Shown here in pieces: positions 17,236-23,943 of a stretch of DNA of 23,943 nt. The first letter of the stretch is position 1. The number at the start of each line of letters is the position of its first letter. The translations under genes and the position numbers were made by a program. Source of the DNA: Candidatus Pelagibacter sp. (lineage in GTDB: Bacteria; Pseudomonadota; Alphaproteobacteria; Pelagibacterales; Pelagibacteraceae); NCBI GenBank assembly GCA_002692325.1, contig NZJU01000033.1:1-23943 (forward strand), in the 5' to 3' direction. The notes under the pieces are model-generated. The model made no database searches. It worked only from the letters and a program-made list of their open reading frames with translations, and had not been told where the DNA came from.

Positions 17236-18196
17236 ATTGAGCCTTTTGTATCACAGACTGCTTTGCGTTTGGATATTGTTTTTTAATTCCTGCTATCATT
17301 TTACAACCTTGATCCTTTTCACCTAATTGAACCATTGTAATCCCAAGCTTAAGAAGGTTGTCAGGTGCTTTTTTGCTTTTGGGATAATTTTGATATCCGT
17401 CTAAATAAGCCGAAGCTGCGTCTGAATAAAGCTGTCTTATTCTAAATGTTTCTCCGTACCAATACTGAGCACTACCAGCTAAATCATGCTCCTGGTTTTT
17501 TTCAATAAATTCTTTTAGAGCAAATTCAGCAGTTTCGTAATCACCTATCTTCATAAAATTAATTGCAAAATCATATTGATCTTTTGGAGGTTTATTCGGT
17601 AGTAAAGACTCAGCTCGTTCTGCTTTAGAGGTAATTACTGTTTCAGCTGTTGCAACTGAGTTTACTTGCTGTTGCTCAGGTAACTCCTTTTTCTTTTCAT
17701 ATCCTGGCAAAGCTCCGAAATCTTGAGGCGCAGCTGGATTAGAAACTACTTTTTCCTTTCTAAATTTATCTTTAGTTTTTTCTTTGCTTATTTTATTATC
17801 ACTTTGAAAATTTTTTTCTTCCTCTAAATCAGAAATTCTCATCTGGGTATCTGACTGAATTTTAGTAACTCTCCTAGATAACTTGTCCATTTTAAAATTT
17901 ATTTCTTCAAATCTATTTGTTAATTCTCTAAATTGGTTCTCAATATCATTGAGTTTTAATAAATGTTTAGCTAAAATATCTTCATTTATATCTGGATTTG
18001 AATTGTTCAAATTTAATGCGTCTGCGCTTTTGTAAACTGCTTTTTCTAAAGTTTTTAAATCTTTAGATATTATATTAATCTGATCAATTGCAGCTTCCAT
18101 TCTTTCGTCAGCATAAATGCTGATATTTGAAAAAAAGAATGACGCACAAAGAATTAAAAATATTTTTTTTGTTTTTGTCTTTAAATAACTAATCAT
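17204..18196 (-). CDS. cpoB: Tol-Pal associated periplasmic TPR protein CpoB (YbgF)
   Basis: CpoB coordinates peptidoglycan synthesis with Tol-Pal-driven outer-membrane constriction in the periplasm. With the ATG at 18196 it has 330 residues: a signal peptide at about 1-29 (basic KTKTKK, hydrophobic core, cleavage near IYA-DE), a predicted trimerising coiled coil at about 35-120, a Pro/Gln-rich linker, and a C-terminal TPR-like domain from about 205 to 325 (QYDFAINFMKIGDYETAE and QYWYGETFRI are the ybgF repeats). An in-frame TTG at 18226 would add ten residues but lies in the U-tract of the upstream terminator and spoils the signal peptide, so I reject it. It follows pal after the hairpin terminator and overlaps tilS by 32 bases. 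Confidence 0.9.
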   Translation of the reverse strand: MISYLKTKTKKIFLILCASFFFSNISIYADERMEAAIDQINIISKDLKTLEKAVYKSADALNLNNSNPDINEDILAKHLLKLNDIENQFRELTNRFEEINFKMDKLSRRVTKIQSDTQMRISDLEEEKNFQSDNKISKEKTKDKFRKEKVVSNPAAPQDFGALPGYEKKKELPEQQQVNSVATAETVITSKAERAESLLPNKPPKDQYDFAINFMKIGDYETAEFALKEFIEKNQEHDLAGSAQYWYGETFRIRQLYSDAASAYLDGYQNYPKSKKAPDNLLKLGITMVQLGEKDQGCKMIAGIKKQYPNAKQSVIQKAQYEQKKFKCKV

Positions 18197-18224
18197 TTTT
18201 TTATTAATATTTTTATAAAATGGC

Positions 18225-18261
18225 AAAAAAAAGACCCTTATATCAAAATATAAGGGTCTTT
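18225..18261 (-). terminator. Strong Rho-independent terminator after pal
   Basis: A perfect 14-base stem (arms 18230-18243 and 18248-18261) with a four-base loop is followed, in the minus-strand direction, by a run of T reaching base 18225. It begins 18 bases after the pal stop. The G/C-rich core is AGACCC/GGGTCT. It is the only textbook terminator I see in the window, and it separates tolQRAB-pal from cpoB. Confidence 0.88.
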
Positions 18262-18279
18262 ATTAGAAAATATCTTTAA

Positions 18280-18759
18280 TTAGTTAATTTTAACAGTTAC
18301 TGATCTTCTGTTTTGAGACCATGCAAGGGGTGATGACTCTGTGTTCACTGGTCTCTCTTTGCCATAGCTTATGACTGATATTCTTTTTCCAGAAATGCCA
18401 TATGTCATTAAGTAGTCTTTTGCTGCATTAGCTCTTCTTTCGCCAAGCGCTAAGTTGTACTCTCGCGTACCTCTTTCATCAGCATGTCCTTCAATTGTAA
18501 CGCTTAAATTTTTATTTTTTCTTAAAAACGTTGCTTGTTTTCTTAAAGTTTCTCTAGATTTTGTTGTAAGTGAAGATTTGTTAGTTGCAAAAAAAACTCT
18601 GTCTGGAACTCCTTTTGCTAAAAACTCAATAGTTTCACTGCCTGTGTAAACATCTCCGTCCAAATCTCCGTCTGCTTTTTTAGCAGTTGAACAAGCATTT
18701 AACAATAAAGTAGTTAATGCAATTATTATTAAGTTTTTTAAATTCGTTTTTAAATTCAT
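18280..18759 (-). CDS. pal: Peptidoglycan-associated lipoprotein Pal
   Basis: Pal is the outer-membrane lipoprotein that binds peptidoglycan and TolB. Its 159 residues begin with a lipoprotein signal: basic N-terminus, hydrophobic core and the lipobox LLNAC, with the acylated cysteine at C23. After a short acidic linker comes the OmpA-like domain (about 50-159), containing FFATNKSSLT, the diaminopimelate-binding TIEGHADERGTREYNLALGERRANAAKDYL block and the RISVISYGKERP tail. A good ribosome binding site precedes the ATG. The gene lies 78 bases downstream of tolB and just before a strong terminator, so it can be the end of the tol transcript as well as having its own promoter. Confidence 0.97.
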   Translation of the reverse strand: MNLKTNLKNLIIIALTTLLLNACSTAKKADGDLDGDVYTGSETIEFLAKGVPDRVFFATNKSSLTTKSRETLRKQATFLRKNKNLSVTIEGHADERGTREYNLALGERRANAAKDYLMTYGISGKRISVISYGKERPVNTESSPLAWSQNRRSVTVKIN

Positions 18760-18764
18760 ATTTT

Positions 18765-18801
18765 TCCCCTAAGTTGATTTATAATAATATTTCAAATTAT
18801 A
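18765..18801 (-). promoter_or_regulatory. pal: Ribosome binding site and candidate -10 box of pal
   Basis: AGGGGA (complement of 18765-18770) ends five bases before the pal ATG, an unusually good Shine-Dalgarno sequence for this window. Upstream, TATAAT (complement of 18796-18801) is a perfect -10 consensus about 25 bases further on, with no convincing -35. The 78-base tolB-pal gap would accommodate a separate strong pal promoter, which fits the abundance expected of this lipoprotein. Confidence 0.5.
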
Positions 18802-18837
18802 TAAGATTATTCAAGCGTTAAATATACAAATAAAACC

Positions 18838-20175
18838 TCACTTTGAAAGCAATGAGGACCAAGATGGGTCTGAAGCGTCTGTTTCAGTAGAAACCTTTCT
18901 CTCATTATAACCTGTAATATCAATAGACCATAATTTAGCTGAAAACCCCTTTCCCTTCGGTCCGGATTTTGTCTCTCTATAAAACATTAACACTCTTCCA
19001 TTTGGAGACCAGGATGGTGCCTCCTGATAAAAATTTTCAGTTAACAGTCTTTCACCAGAGCCGTCCACTCGCATAACTCCGATATAAAATTTTCCTTTTC
19101 TCATCTTAGTAAAAGCAATTAAATCTCCTCTTGGAGACCAAACCGGTGTACCGTAAATTCCATTTCCAAATGTAATTCTTTTAATATCACTTCCATCACT
19201 TCTCATGACATAAATCTGTTGTAAGCCGCTTCTATCAGAATTGAAACAGATATACTTTCCATCAGGAGAAAAAGATGGTGAAGTATCTATAGCCGAGTTT
19301 TCTGTTATTCTTTCTACAACTCTTGTCTCCAAGTCCATTGTATAGATATCTGAGTTTCCATCTTTAGCAAAACTCATTATAATTTTTTTACCATCAGGAG
19401 AAAATCGTGGAGCAAAAGTCATACCAAGGAAATTACCAACTACCTCTTGGGTACCAGTCTCTATATCCAACAAATAAACTCTTGGCATGTTTCGAAAATA
19501 TGAAAGATAAGTTACCATTTGGTTTGTTGGGTTAAACCTAGGAGTTAATACTAGCTCATTTCCCAAAGTAAGGTATTTAGTATTTGCACCATCTTGATCC
19601 ATGATAGCTAATTTTTTAACTCTCTTATCTTTTGGACCAGTCTCAGCAACATAAATCACTCTTGTATCAAAATAACCTTCCTCTCCTGTAAGACGTTCAT
19701 AAATTTTATCTGATATAATATGAGCAACTCTTCTCCAGTTGGAGGGTGTTGTCGTAAACGCTAAAGCTGTCATTTCTTTTGCTGCAGTTAAATCCCATAA
19801 TCTAAATTCTATTTTTAACTTATTATCTTTAATTAGTAATTTTCCGGTTACTAGAGCTTGAGCTTTTATTAGTCTCCAATCTTCAAATCTTGGTTTTAAA
19901 TGAGCAATATCTGGTTTTTGAACAAACGCATCTTTTTTTAAAGGATTAAACAAACCCGTTCCCTTAAAGTTTTTTTCAATTATGCTAGATATATCAGAGC
20001 CTAGATTTTTTACATTTAGATCTCCAATATACTCTGACTTTAAATCTACATGAAGTGGTGAAACCGCAATTGGAAGAGGATCTAAATTTCCTCTCGTTAT
20101 ATCTACTTCAATTAGAGAAAACGCGGGTTTGCTAACAAAAATAAATACAAATATGTAAAATAATTTTCTTATCAT
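18838..20175 (-). CDS. tolB: Tol-Pal system beta-propeller protein TolB
   Basis: TolB is the periplasmic propeller protein that shuttles between Pal and TolA. The 445-residue protein has a signal peptide at 1-20 (cleavage near AFS), an N-terminal alpha/beta domain to about residue 170 (the [21 protein letters not shown] region), and a C-terminal six-bladed propeller. Repeated blade motifs with the form [28 protein letters not shown] and [10 protein letters not shown] are spaced about 43 residues apart, each followed by D-IY or Q-IYVM elements. Its ATG directly abuts the tolA TAA. No residues are visibly missing. Confidence 0.97.
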   Translation of the reverse strand: MIRKLFYIFVFIFVSKPAFSLIEVDITRGNLDPLPIAVSPLHVDLKSEYIGDLNVKNLGSDISSIIEKNFKGTGLFNPLKKDAFVQKPDIAHLKPRFEDWRLIKAQALVTGKLLIKDNKLKIEFRLWDLTAAKEMTALAFTTTPSNWRRVAHIISDKIYERLTGEEGYFDTRVIYVAETGPKDKRVKKLAIMDQDGANTKYLTLGNELVLTPRFNPTNQMVTYLSYFRNMPRVYLLDIETGTQEVVGNFLGMTFAPRFSPDGKKIIMSFAKDGNSDIYTMDLETRVVERITENSAIDTSPSFSPDGKYICFNSDRSGLQQIYVMRSDGSDIKRITFGNGIYGTPVWSPRGDLIAFTKMRKGKFYIGVMRVDGSGERLLTENFYQEAPSWSPNGRVLMFYRETKSGPKGKGFSAKLWSIDITGYNERKVSTETDASDPSWSSLLSK

Positions 20176-20982
20176 TTAACCTTTTAACATCTCTGTTGGA
20201 TCAAAATTCAATTGCATATCTCTCCATTTTTCATACCCAGTTGGAGGGACCTTTAGCGGCTGACATAACCTTATAGCTCTTAAAGCACTTTCGGCAAGTA
20301 TCTTATAAAATTTCTGGCCAGGCCTGTTCATTCTTTCATGATCAAGTATCTCCGAATTTTGAATTGTTCCATCTTTTTTTAGTTTTAATTTAATTCGTAC
20401 AAGTAAATTTTCGTTATATGGCAAACCCAAAGGAACACTCCAGCATCCAAATATTTGAGCTCTTAAAGCATCTTCTTCAGACAAGCTTAGACCGGTTGCG
20501 AAGGAGTTTTTTACGCTGCTTTGTGTCAACTTGTCCGATACTTTTTCTTTTGAAGCTTGCTCCTCTTTAGCTTTGTCGATTAAAGCTGCAATTTGGTTGG
20601 TATCTATAATTTCTTTTTTTTCAAATTCAGAAGATTGTCTGATTTGTGGCTCAATTTCTTCTGGGTTTTGTTTTTTTTTGATTAAATCTCTCTCGGTTTT
20701 TTTTTCGTCAGGTAAAGGAATTCTATCTGGTTTTTCTTTAGCTTTAGCGGCTGGTGGAGCCTGTTCAGAAACAACTCTTTCCTCTTTTTTTTTTGTTTCC
20801 TCAAGAATTTTTCTTACTTTTGGGGCATACGGAATATTAGTTTTATCTGAAATTTGAATTAGCTCAACAGATACTATAGGAGGTAAATCTATAGGCTGTC
20901 TAATCATAAATGGTAAACTCAAAACTGTGATAAGTATCATTGTTGAGTGAAATATAATTGAATAAAATAAACTTTTTAACAT
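20176..20982 (-). CDS. tolA: Cell envelope integrity protein TolA (short form)
   Basis: TolA links the inner-membrane TolQR motor to TolB-Pal. The 268-residue protein has one N-terminal membrane anchor (about residues 7-27), a charged Lys/Glu/Pro-rich middle (about 60-165) and a globular TonB/TolA-type C-terminal domain (about 168-268: ALRAQIFGCWSVPLGLP, RIKLKLKKDGTI, SALRAIRLCQPLKVP). The helical middle is short and proline-rich compared with the roughly 420-residue E. coli TolA, as is common in alphaproteobacteria. Identity rests on position between tolR and tolB together with this layout, since sequence conservation in TolA is always low. It starts seven bases after tolR. Confidence 0.9.
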   Translation of the reverse strand: MLKSLFYSIIFHSTMILITVLSLPFMIRQPIDLPPIVSVELIQISDKTNIPYAPKVRKILEETKKKEERVVSEQAPPAAKAKEKPDRIPLPDEKKTERDLIKKKQNPEEIEPQIRQSSEFEKKEIIDTNQIAALIDKAKEEQASKEKVSDKLTQSSVKNSFATGLSLSEEDALRAQIFGCWSVPLGLPYNENLLVRIKLKLKKDGTIQNSEILDHERMNRPGQKFYKILAESALRAIRLCQPLKVPPTGYEKWRDMQLNFDPTEMLKG

Positions 20983-20989
20983 TTTGCAT

Positions 20990-21403
20990 TCAATTTTTGT
21001 AAGGTTCCGATATCAAAGCAACTTTTGAAAATCCGGCACCTGACAAAGTTCCCATTACCTCTAAAACTCTACCATAATTTATAGTTTTATCTCCCCTTAC
21101 ATATATTCTTGTATCAGTTCTATTCTTAGCAATAGCTAAAAGTTTTGGTATTAATTTTTGAAAGGTAACTTTATGTTCTTGAATATATAATTCACCTTTA
21201 GAATTAATTGAAATTGTTAATGGTTCCTGATCATCAGGAAGAGAGTCAGCTGCAGACTCTGGAAGATCTACTTGCACACCTACAGTTAAAAGTGGAGCGG
21301 TTACCATGAAAATAATCAATAAGACAAGCATGACGTCAACAAAAGGAGTTACATTAATTTCACTCATAGGTGTATTTCGTGAACGATTTAATTTAAATGA
21401 CAT
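20990..21403 (-). CDS. tolR: TolR, biopolymer transport proton-channel subunit
   Basis: TolR forms, with TolQ, the proton-driven motor of the Tol-Pal machine. It is 137 residues long: a short cytosolic tail, INVTPFVDVMLVLLIIFMV as its single membrane helix (about 17-38) with the essential proton-carrying Asp in PFVDVMLVLL (D23), then the periplasmic ExbD/TolR domain with VDLPES, GDKTINYGRVLEVMGTLSGAGFSKVALISEP. The ATG overlaps the tolQ TAA by one base. TolR rather than ExbD is supported by the tolQ-tolA-tolB-pal context. Confidence 0.96.
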   Translation of the reverse strand: MSFKLNRSRNTPMSEINVTPFVDVMLVLLIIFMVTAPLLTVGVQVDLPESAADSLPDDQEPLTISINSKGELYIQEHKVTFQKLIPKLLAIAKNRTDTRIYVRGDKTINYGRVLEVMGTLSGAGFSKVALISEPYKN

Positions 21404-22083
21404 TATATAATAGATAGGAATCTTTTAGAAAAATTTTCAATTTTTGAAAAGTATCTTTTAGAGTCGCTATTAAATTTGTTGTAAGCAACTACTGCTGGTA
21501 TCGCTGCAAGCAAACCAAGTGCGGTTGCAAATAAAGCCTCTGCAATTCCAGGGGCAACGATTGCTAAACTCGTATTTCTTGAAATAGCTATGGACTGAAA
21601 AGAATTCATTATTCCCCACACTGTTCCAAAAAGCCCTATAAACGGAGCCGTTGATCCTACCGTAGCTAAAAAAGTAAAATTTTTTTCAATATTTTTTATT
21701 TCATTATCAGTTGCTATTTCTAAAATTCTTTCAACCCTTGCTACTTGAGTTGCGGTTGATTGTCTTTTGGTTTTAATTAATTCTGCCATAGCAGTTTTAA
21801 AAATATTTGTTGCCGGATCTTTTGAATTTGAAGGGAGGCTATTATTAAAACTTTCGGCTGATTTCGCTTTCCAAAATTTCTTTTCAAAATCTTCTGTTGT
21901 AGCATTGATTTTTTTGAAAAGTTTGTATTTATCAAAAATAAGAGCCCATGAAAATATTGAACACGCTATTAATAAAATTATTACAGATTTGACAACAAAA
22001 TCTGCACGTAGAAATAATTGCCACAAAGAAAAATCAGTATTACCGCCTAAGCCTACAATTTGAGAAGCTAATTCTTGTTCCAT
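21403..22083 (-). CDS. tolQ: TolQ, inner-membrane motor subunit
   Basis: TolQ is the MotA/TolQ/ExbB-family membrane protein that forms the proton channel with TolR. The 226-residue protein shows three membrane segments: residues about 30-50 (VVKSVIILLIACSIFSWALIF), about 140-160 (FLATVGSTAPFIGLFGTVWGIMNSF) and about 172-200 (IVAPGIAEALFATALGLLAAIPAVVAYN). The last two carry the family signature. It heads the tol block here; a 79-base gap separates it from the RuvC-like gene. The class often carries ybgC and ruvAB immediately upstream, and neither is present here. Confidence 0.96.
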   Translation of the reverse strand: MEQELASQIVGLGGNTDFSLWQLFLRADFVVKSVIILLIACSIFSWALIFDKYKLFKKINATTEDFEKKFWKAKSAESFNNSLPSNSKDPATNIFKTAMAELIKTKRQSTATQVARVERILEIATDNEIKNIEKNFTFLATVGSTAPFIGLFGTVWGIMNSFQSIAISRNTSLAIVAPGIAEALFATALGLLAAIPAVVAYNKFNSDSKRYFSKIENFSKRFLSII

Positions 22084-22162
22084 TTGTCTTGATTACTTTT
22101 AGAATGTGTCATGAATTTGGCGTAAGATACAAAAATATTAATGAAACATATAACTTTGATTA

Positions 22163-22651
22163 TTATTGATTAGAAACAGTCGTTTCAAAAAAATATCTAG
22201 CAATAAGTATAGCGTCAGCTTTATTGACATCTTTTTTTCTAGATAACTCTTCTGATAAAGAAGGATACATTTCAATAGCTTTTGTCCTGCTTGAGTCTTT
22301 TTGAGCATTAATAAGGTTAAAGTGCTTCTTCCATTTTGATGGGCGTACAAAAAATATGGGTAAATTTAGAGCTGCACAAATACCTTTAATTGCACCGAAT
22401 GTTTGTCCAAAGTTAAACATGCTGGTTACTCCTTGTCCAGGCATAGCATTTACCTGTTCTACTACTACAGAGGCTTCTCTTCCATCTATTAAATTATCTT
22501 TCAATAATTTCACTAAATGTGCGCTATTTAGTTGCCTTTTATTTTTTTTTCCTTCAGACATAACTGGAATTTCAAAAACATTGCTAATCTTATTATTTAT
22601 AAAAACTGCAATTGCTCCACTCAAACCAGGATCAATACCAAAAATAATCAT
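22163..22651 (-). CDS. RuvC-fold Holliday-junction-resolvase-like nuclease, phage/noncanonical type
   Basis: A 162-residue RNase H/RuvC-fold protein. It has the first acidic motif FGIDPGLSGAIAVF (D7), a second VVVEQVNAMPGQG (E65) and a late acidic helix KKDVNKADAILIARY (D141, D146), so the four-carboxylate site is probably intact and nuclease activity at branched DNA is likely. The details FNFGQTFGAIKG and PSKWKKHFNL followed by a Lys/Arg-rich KAIEMYPS differ from E. coli-type RuvC. They match what I recall from RuvC-like proteins of phages and some alphaproteobacteria. It is coupled to yebC by an ATGA overlap, which is the ruvC position in this class, but no ruvA or ruvB follows. I therefore do not assign the symbol ruvC outright. 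Confidence 0.8.
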   Translation of the reverse strand: MIIFGIDPGLSGAIAVFINNKISNVFEIPVMSEGKKNKRQLNSAHLVKLLKDNLIDGREASVVVEQVNAMPGQGVTSMFNFGQTFGAIKGICAALNLPIFFVRPSKWKKHFNLINAQKDSSRTKAIEMYPSLSEELSRKKDVNKADAILIARYFFETTVSNQ

Positions 22652-23379
22652 AAAGAAATACCTTCTAAATTTATATTAGTATAGATATTTTGAACATCAT
22701 CAAGATCATCAAGTTTTTTTAGTAACTCTATCAAACTCTTAGACTTATTTTGGTCCAAATTTATCATATTGTTGGCACGCCATTCTAAACTGGAGTATGT
22801 GACAAAACCCTTTTTTTTTTCAATTTCTTTTTTTATTTTATAAAAATCCTCTTTTTGAGTAATAATCTCATAAGACTTATCAAAAACAGAAAAGTCTTTT
22901 GCCTGCAAGCTAGTGGTAAGTTCTAATAAGTAGTTTTCATCTAACCCCTTTTTATCAACATTAATGACCCCGCAGGAAAAAAATAGATGTGCTGCTGATC
23001 CGGTTTCACCAAGTCTTCCACCGTTTTTCTGAAGAATTGTTCTTATACTCGACGCTGATCTATTTCTATTGTCAGTGAGAGTTTCAATTATAAGCGCTGA
23101 GTTGAAAGGACCAAACGCTTCGTATTTCAATTGCTCATAATTTGTACCTTTGTTAAGTTCAGATTTACTAAGTGCTCTTGATATATTATCCTTTGGCATA
23201 TTTGATTGTTTTGCCAATTGAATTGCAGATCTCAGTCTAGGGTTCATTTCAGGGTTTTTGTCACCTAACTTGGCAGCAACTGTAATTTCTCTCGACAGCT
23301 TGGAAAACAGTTTTGATCTTACTTTATCTGCTCGACCTTTTTTATGTTTTATTCCTGCCCAATGAGAATGACCTGCCAT
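22648..23379 (-). CDS. yebC: YebC/PmpR family protein (DNA-binding regulator / translation factor)
   Basis: The family was described as DNA-binding transcriptional regulators, and recent work links members to translation through difficult proline-rich stretches. The 243-residue length is typical. The N-terminus MAGHSHWAGIKHKKGRADKVRSK (MAGHS-WA-IKH-K) is diagnostic, followed by FSKLSREITVAAKLG, the PKDNISRAL segment and the YEAFGP and ETLTDNRNRSASSIR motifs of the middle domain. Conserved segments near the C-terminus look degraded only by Lys enrichment. It starts four bases after the stop of the phosphoesterase gene and overlaps the RuvC-like gene. Position directly upstream of a resolvase gene is the standard alphaproteobacterial yebC-ruvC arrangement. 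Confidence 0.95.
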   Translation of the reverse strand: MAGHSHWAGIKHKKGRADKVRSKLFSKLSREITVAAKLGDKNPEMNPRLRSAIQLAKQSNMPKDNISRALSKSELNKGTNYEQLKYEAFGPFNSALIIETLTDNRNRSASSIRTILQKNGGRLGETGSAAHLFFSCGVINVDKKGLDENYLLELTTSLQAKDFSVFDKSYEIITQKEDFYKIKKEIEKKKGFVTYSSLEWRANNMINLDQNKSKSLIELLKKLDDLDDVQNIYTNINLEGISL

Positions 23380-23383
23380 ATAA

Positions 23384-23943
23384 TTATTCTAAACTTCCAC
23401 CCTTCACTATTCTTCTGACATTATCAGCTAATCCATTTTTTTCATTCCCCTCAATAAAAATACCAGAGATGGAAGCTTCACCTTTTGCAGGAAAATTACT
23501 TATAGCATTTTTGTCTCTTAAAAATCTTTTTATGGAATTTTCCTTATTCATTCCAATAACAGAGTCATAATCTCCACACATTCCGATATCGGTTTGATAA
23601 GCAGTGCCATTTTTTAAAATTCTTGTGTCAGCAGTTGGTATGTGTGTATGAGTGCCAATAACGACAGTCGAAACTCCATCAAAAAAATGACCCATTGCCA
23701 TTTTTTCACTAGTAATCTCTCCATGAAAATCAATTATCAAGTAATCATAATTTTTTTTTAACTCGTTTTGAGTAACAAATTTCTTTGCAGCCTCGAAAAC
23801 GTTATCGCATTTTTTCATAAATACATTTCCCATTAAATTTAGGACTCCAATTTTAGATCGGTTTTTAGTTTCGAAAACTTCAAATCCTTTTCCAGGTGAT
23901 GGACTTATTAAATTATAAGGTCTTAATAGTCTTTTTTCTTTAT
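23384..23943 (-). CDS. ymdB: YmdB/TIGR00282-family metallophosphoesterase, N-terminus cut by window edge
   Basis: The family comprises dimetal phosphoesterases; the Bacillus member hydrolyses cyclic nucleotides and affects RNA stability. The frame stays open past the ATG at 23833 to the window edge (36 more codons containing LLRPYN and SPGKGFEVFE), so the gene starts outside the window and that ATG is internal. Visible motifs are LNLMGNVFM, the metal-site DFHGEITSEKMAMG (usually DFHAEATSEK), VVIGTHTHIPTADTRI and GTAYQTDIGMCG. The His and Asp ligands in these are intact. The C-terminal part ends normally at 23384. It is four bases upstream of yebC and probably on the same transcript. Confidence 0.9.
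   Translation of the reverse strand, partial: KEKRLLRPYNLISPSPGKGFEVFETKNRSKIGVLNLMGNVFMKKCDNVFEAAKKFVTQNELKKNYDYLIIDFHGEITSEKMAMGHFFDGVSTVVIGTHTHIPTADTRILKNGTAYQTDIGMCGDYDSVIGMNKENSIKRFLRDKNAISNFPAKGEASISGIFIEGNEKNGLADNVRRIVKGGSLE

Noticed and set aside
18197..18226. Longer cpoB form beginning at TTG 18226.
   Set aside because: The TTG lies in the terminator U-tract and would put ten polar residues ahead of a clean signal peptide.
22138..22350. 70-residue minus-strand frame overlapping the end of the RuvC-like gene, considered as a remnant of ruvA or ybgC.
   Set aside because: Its sequence shows no RuvA, RuvB or YbgC motifs and it is out of frame inside conserved RuvC-like coding sequence.
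23384..23833. Complete 149-residue phosphoesterase beginning at ATG 23833.
   Set aside because: The frame stays open to the window edge with family-typical sequence upstream, so the ATG is internal and the gene is truncated by the window.
1..23943. Search for CRISPR repeats, insertion sequences, integrases, attachment sites, toxin-antitoxin pairs, prophage or biosynthetic islands.
   Set aside because: No spaced direct repeats, transposase or integrase motifs were seen; apart from the RuvC-like gene all content is housekeeping or a single exporter/glycosyltransferase module.

Overview
The window is AT-rich, almost gapless chromosomal DNA with housekeeping content. Most neighbouring genes overlap by 1-11 bases or lie within about 10 bases of each other, and no gene-free stretch reaches 110 bases. 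The gene order (tolQ-tolR-tolA-tolB-pal-cpoB-tilS-ftsH, yebC upstream of tol, xseB-ispA-dxs, an alphaproteobacterial-type rpoH) points to an alphaproteobacterium. The base composition, Lys/Asn/Ile-rich proteins and extreme compaction suggest a genome-streamlined marine lineage such as SAR11/Pelagibacterales or the HIMB59 type. That placement is inference from style and synteny, not from a marker-gene phylogeny.

Layout. Bases 1-4409: a 3'-truncated pdxH (minus) diverges from aroC (plus); aroC converges with the minus-strand isoprenoid operon xseB-ispA-dxs. Bases 4431-7709: a plus-strand unit of four overlapping genes encodes a Sua5/TsaC-type threonylcarbamoyl-AMP synthase, an ABC-2 exporter (ATPase plus permease) and a GT17-type glycosyltransferase. 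Bases 7714-7790: tRNA-Arg(TCG), minus. Bases 7812-9726: rluD and rpoH, plus. Bases 9723-23943: about 14 kb entirely on the minus strand. In transcription order this is ymdB-like phosphoesterase (5'-truncated), yebC, a RuvC-fold nuclease, tolQ, tolR, tolA, tolB, pal, a strong hairpin terminator, cpoB, tilS, ftsH, folP, glmM, thiD, purA.

How the genes work together. dxs and ispA supply early and later steps of isoprenoid synthesis; dxs also feeds thiamine and pyridoxal synthesis, for which thiD and pdxH are present. aroC ends the shikimate pathway. TolQRAB-Pal-CpoB forms the envelope-spanning machine used in cell constriction and outer-membrane integrity, and glmM supplies peptidoglycan/LPS precursor. 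TilS, TsaC, RluD and tRNA-Arg serve translation. FtsH and RpoH are a protease and heat-shock sigma factor that are functionally linked in other bacteria.

I found no CRISPR array, transposon, integrase, toxin-antitoxin pair or clear defence island, and I do not see an undescribed multi-gene system. The points most worth a second look are the phage-type RuvC homologue standing where ruvC-ruvA-ruvB usually sits, the ABC ATPase without a recognisable Q-loop glutamine coupled to a GT17 enzyme, the FolP N-terminal extension carrying a 13-A run, the hairpin terminator inside the tol-pal-cpoB cluster, and the very small divergent and interlocked convergent junctions.
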